A DNA stretch of 64,000 bases from Beijerinckia mobilis (GTDB lineage: Bacteria; Pseudomonadota; Alphaproteobacteria; Rhizobiales; Beijerinckiaceae): NCBI RefSeq assembly GCF_000745425.1, contig NZ_JQJH01000012.1:62001-126000 (forward strand), in the 5' to 3' direction. The translations under genes were made by a program, and so were the position numbers. Below are positions 63,243 through 64,000 of this stretch, piece after piece (positions within the stretch are counted from its first letter, which is position 1; each line of letters begins with the position of its first letter). The notes below the pieces were generated by a model. That model was not told where the DNA came from. It saw nothing but the letters and a program-made list of their open reading frames with translations, and made no database searches.

Positions 63243-64000
63243 TCAATAAATGTCGGGTTCCGTAACCGGGCGGCCGAAGCTCGTCTCGAGAAAATCGAAA
63301 TCACACCCTTCATCGGCCTGACGGATATGCTGGGAAAACATCCAGCCATAGCCGCGTTCATAACGTTTCCTGGGGATCGGCAAGGCGCTGCGGCGGCGGG
63401 CGAGTTCCTCTTCTGAAACCTCAAGGTTAATGCTACGGGCGGGCACATCCACACTAATCATGTCGCCTGTTTCAATAAGCGACAGCGGACCACCAATATA
63501 GCTCTCCGGCGAGACATGCAGGATACAGGCGCCATAGGACGTGCCACTCATGCGCGCATCGGAGATCCGCACCATATCGCGTACACCCTGTTTCACCAGT
63601 TTTTTGGGAATGGGCAACATTCCCCATTCCGGCATGCCGGGACCGCCGAGGGGCCCGGCATTGCGCAGGACGAGCACATGATCAGGCGTGACATCGAGAT
63701 CATCCCGGTCGATATTCGCCTTAAGCTCGGCGTAATTGTCGAACACCAGCGCCGGCCCCGTATGATGCAGAAGATGCGGTGCTGCGGCAGAGGGCTTCAT
63801 GACACAGCCATTTGGCGCGAGATTGCCGCGCAATACCGCGAGCGCGCCTTCCTCGTAGATAGGCTTGTCAAGCGGCCGGATGACATCCTCATTATAGACT
63901 TTTGCGTCCTTGAGGCTCTCGACCCAGCTTTTGCCGCTGACATTGATCTGGGTGAGATCGAGAAAGGGCGCGAGCCGGGTCATCAACCCGATGAGGCCGC
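63243..64000 (-). CDS. IlvD/Edd family dehydratase (partial, 5' end outside the window)
   Basis: C-terminal part (about 252 codons) of an iron-sulfur dehydratase; the frame is open to the window edge, so the N-terminus lies beyond 64000. Seen in the sequence: a Cys in NGCVMKPSA, the conserved VLRNAGPLGGPGMPEWG block, ISDARMSGTSYGACILHVSPES with the Ser of the C-terminal signature, and ISVDVPARSINLEVS. The C-terminus YGWMFSQHIRQADEGCDFDFLE is of the type seen in sugar-acid dehydratases such as L-arabinonate dehydratase, more than in IlvD itself, which ends differently. The substrate is therefore uncertain between sugar acids and dihydroxy acids. Confidence 0.9.
   Translation of the reverse strand, partial: GLIGLMTRLAPFLDLTQINVSGKSWVESLKDAKVYNEDVIRPLDKPIYEEGALAVLRGNLAPNGCVMKPSAAAPHLLHHTGPALVFDNYAELKANIDRDDLDVTPDHVLVLRNAGPLGGPGMPEWGMLPIPKKLVKQGVRDMVRISDARMSGTSYGACILHVSPESYIGGPLSLIETGDMISVDVPARSINLEVSEEELARRRSALPIPRKRYERGYGWMFSQHIRQADEGCDFDFLETSFGRPVTEPDIY

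Overview
The window is ordinary chromosomal DNA of an alphaproteobacterium, most likely a member of the Hyphomicrobiales (Rhizobiales), and by inference a Beijerinckiaceae-like genus (Beijerinckia, Methylocella, Methylocapsa or Methylovirgula). The reasons are the aa3 oxidase order coxB-coxA-ctaB-coxF-ctaG-coxC-DUF983-SURF1-thrC-M16-GNAT, a GANTC methylase (CcrM) with its C-terminal DNA-binding extension, a roughly 590-residue FtsZ with a long linker, ddl-ftsQ-ftsA-ftsZ, an IalB-family protein, TIGR02301, class II DAHP synthase and a DUF3141 protein. The genus is a guess from gene content. I found no tRNA, rRNA, CRISPR array, prophage, integrase or insertion sequence.

Layout. 0-2 kb: two exported proteins on the minus strand (a lipoprotein and IalB). 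2.7-10.4 kb: the aa3-type cytochrome c oxidase, with heme O synthesis, CuB insertion and SURF1 factors. 10.5-17.7 kb: threonine synthase, M16 peptidase, acetyltransferase and a membrane GGDEF/EAL protein whose catalytic motifs look dead. 17.9-24.5 kb: YqgE, a DsbD-like periplasmic domain protein, NUDIX, TIGR02301, a small cytosolic protein, dihydroorotase and YgfZ. 24.6-26.2 kb: ccmC-ccmD-ccmG for cytochrome c maturation, without ccmA or ccmB upstream. 26.3-29.0 kb: two divergent regulators. 29.4-39.0 kb: the division and envelope block ddl-ftsQ-ftsA-ftsZ-bamD-recN, with an unusual BamD. 39.5-43.5 kb: small metabolic genes and DAHP synthase. 43.9-48.9 kb: ccrM, a LuxR regulator, an Imm74-like gene, mutY and a DciA-like protein. 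49.5-55.4 kb: dsbA, smc and a solitary pstS. 55.9-60.1 kb: a class I-type cyclic nucleotide phosphodiesterase translationally coupled to a Cache/HAMP class III cyclase, followed by a patatin-like phospholipase. 60.2-62.6 kb: a DUF3141 protein. The window ends inside an IlvD/Edd-family dehydratase.

How the parts connect. Heme O synthase, CoxF, Cox11 and SURF1 serve the oxidase encoded around them, and CcmC/D/G supply c-type cytochromes and periplasmic thiol reduction. Ddl feeds peptidoglycan synthesis next to the divisome genes. SMC, RecN, MutY, CcrM and DciA handle chromosome maintenance.

The most unusual non-coding signal is a set of dispersed palindromic elements, here called families A-D, in at least twelve intergenic gaps. 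Families A and B occur joined through a GC-rich stem, in both orientations. Family C occurs as two inverted copies, one fused to an A element. Family A always carries a GANTC (CcrM target) site at its centre, and one A copy overlaps the start region of pstS. The most interesting coding signal is the phosphodiesterase/cyclase pair with its phospholipase neighbour. Nothing here looks like a defence island.
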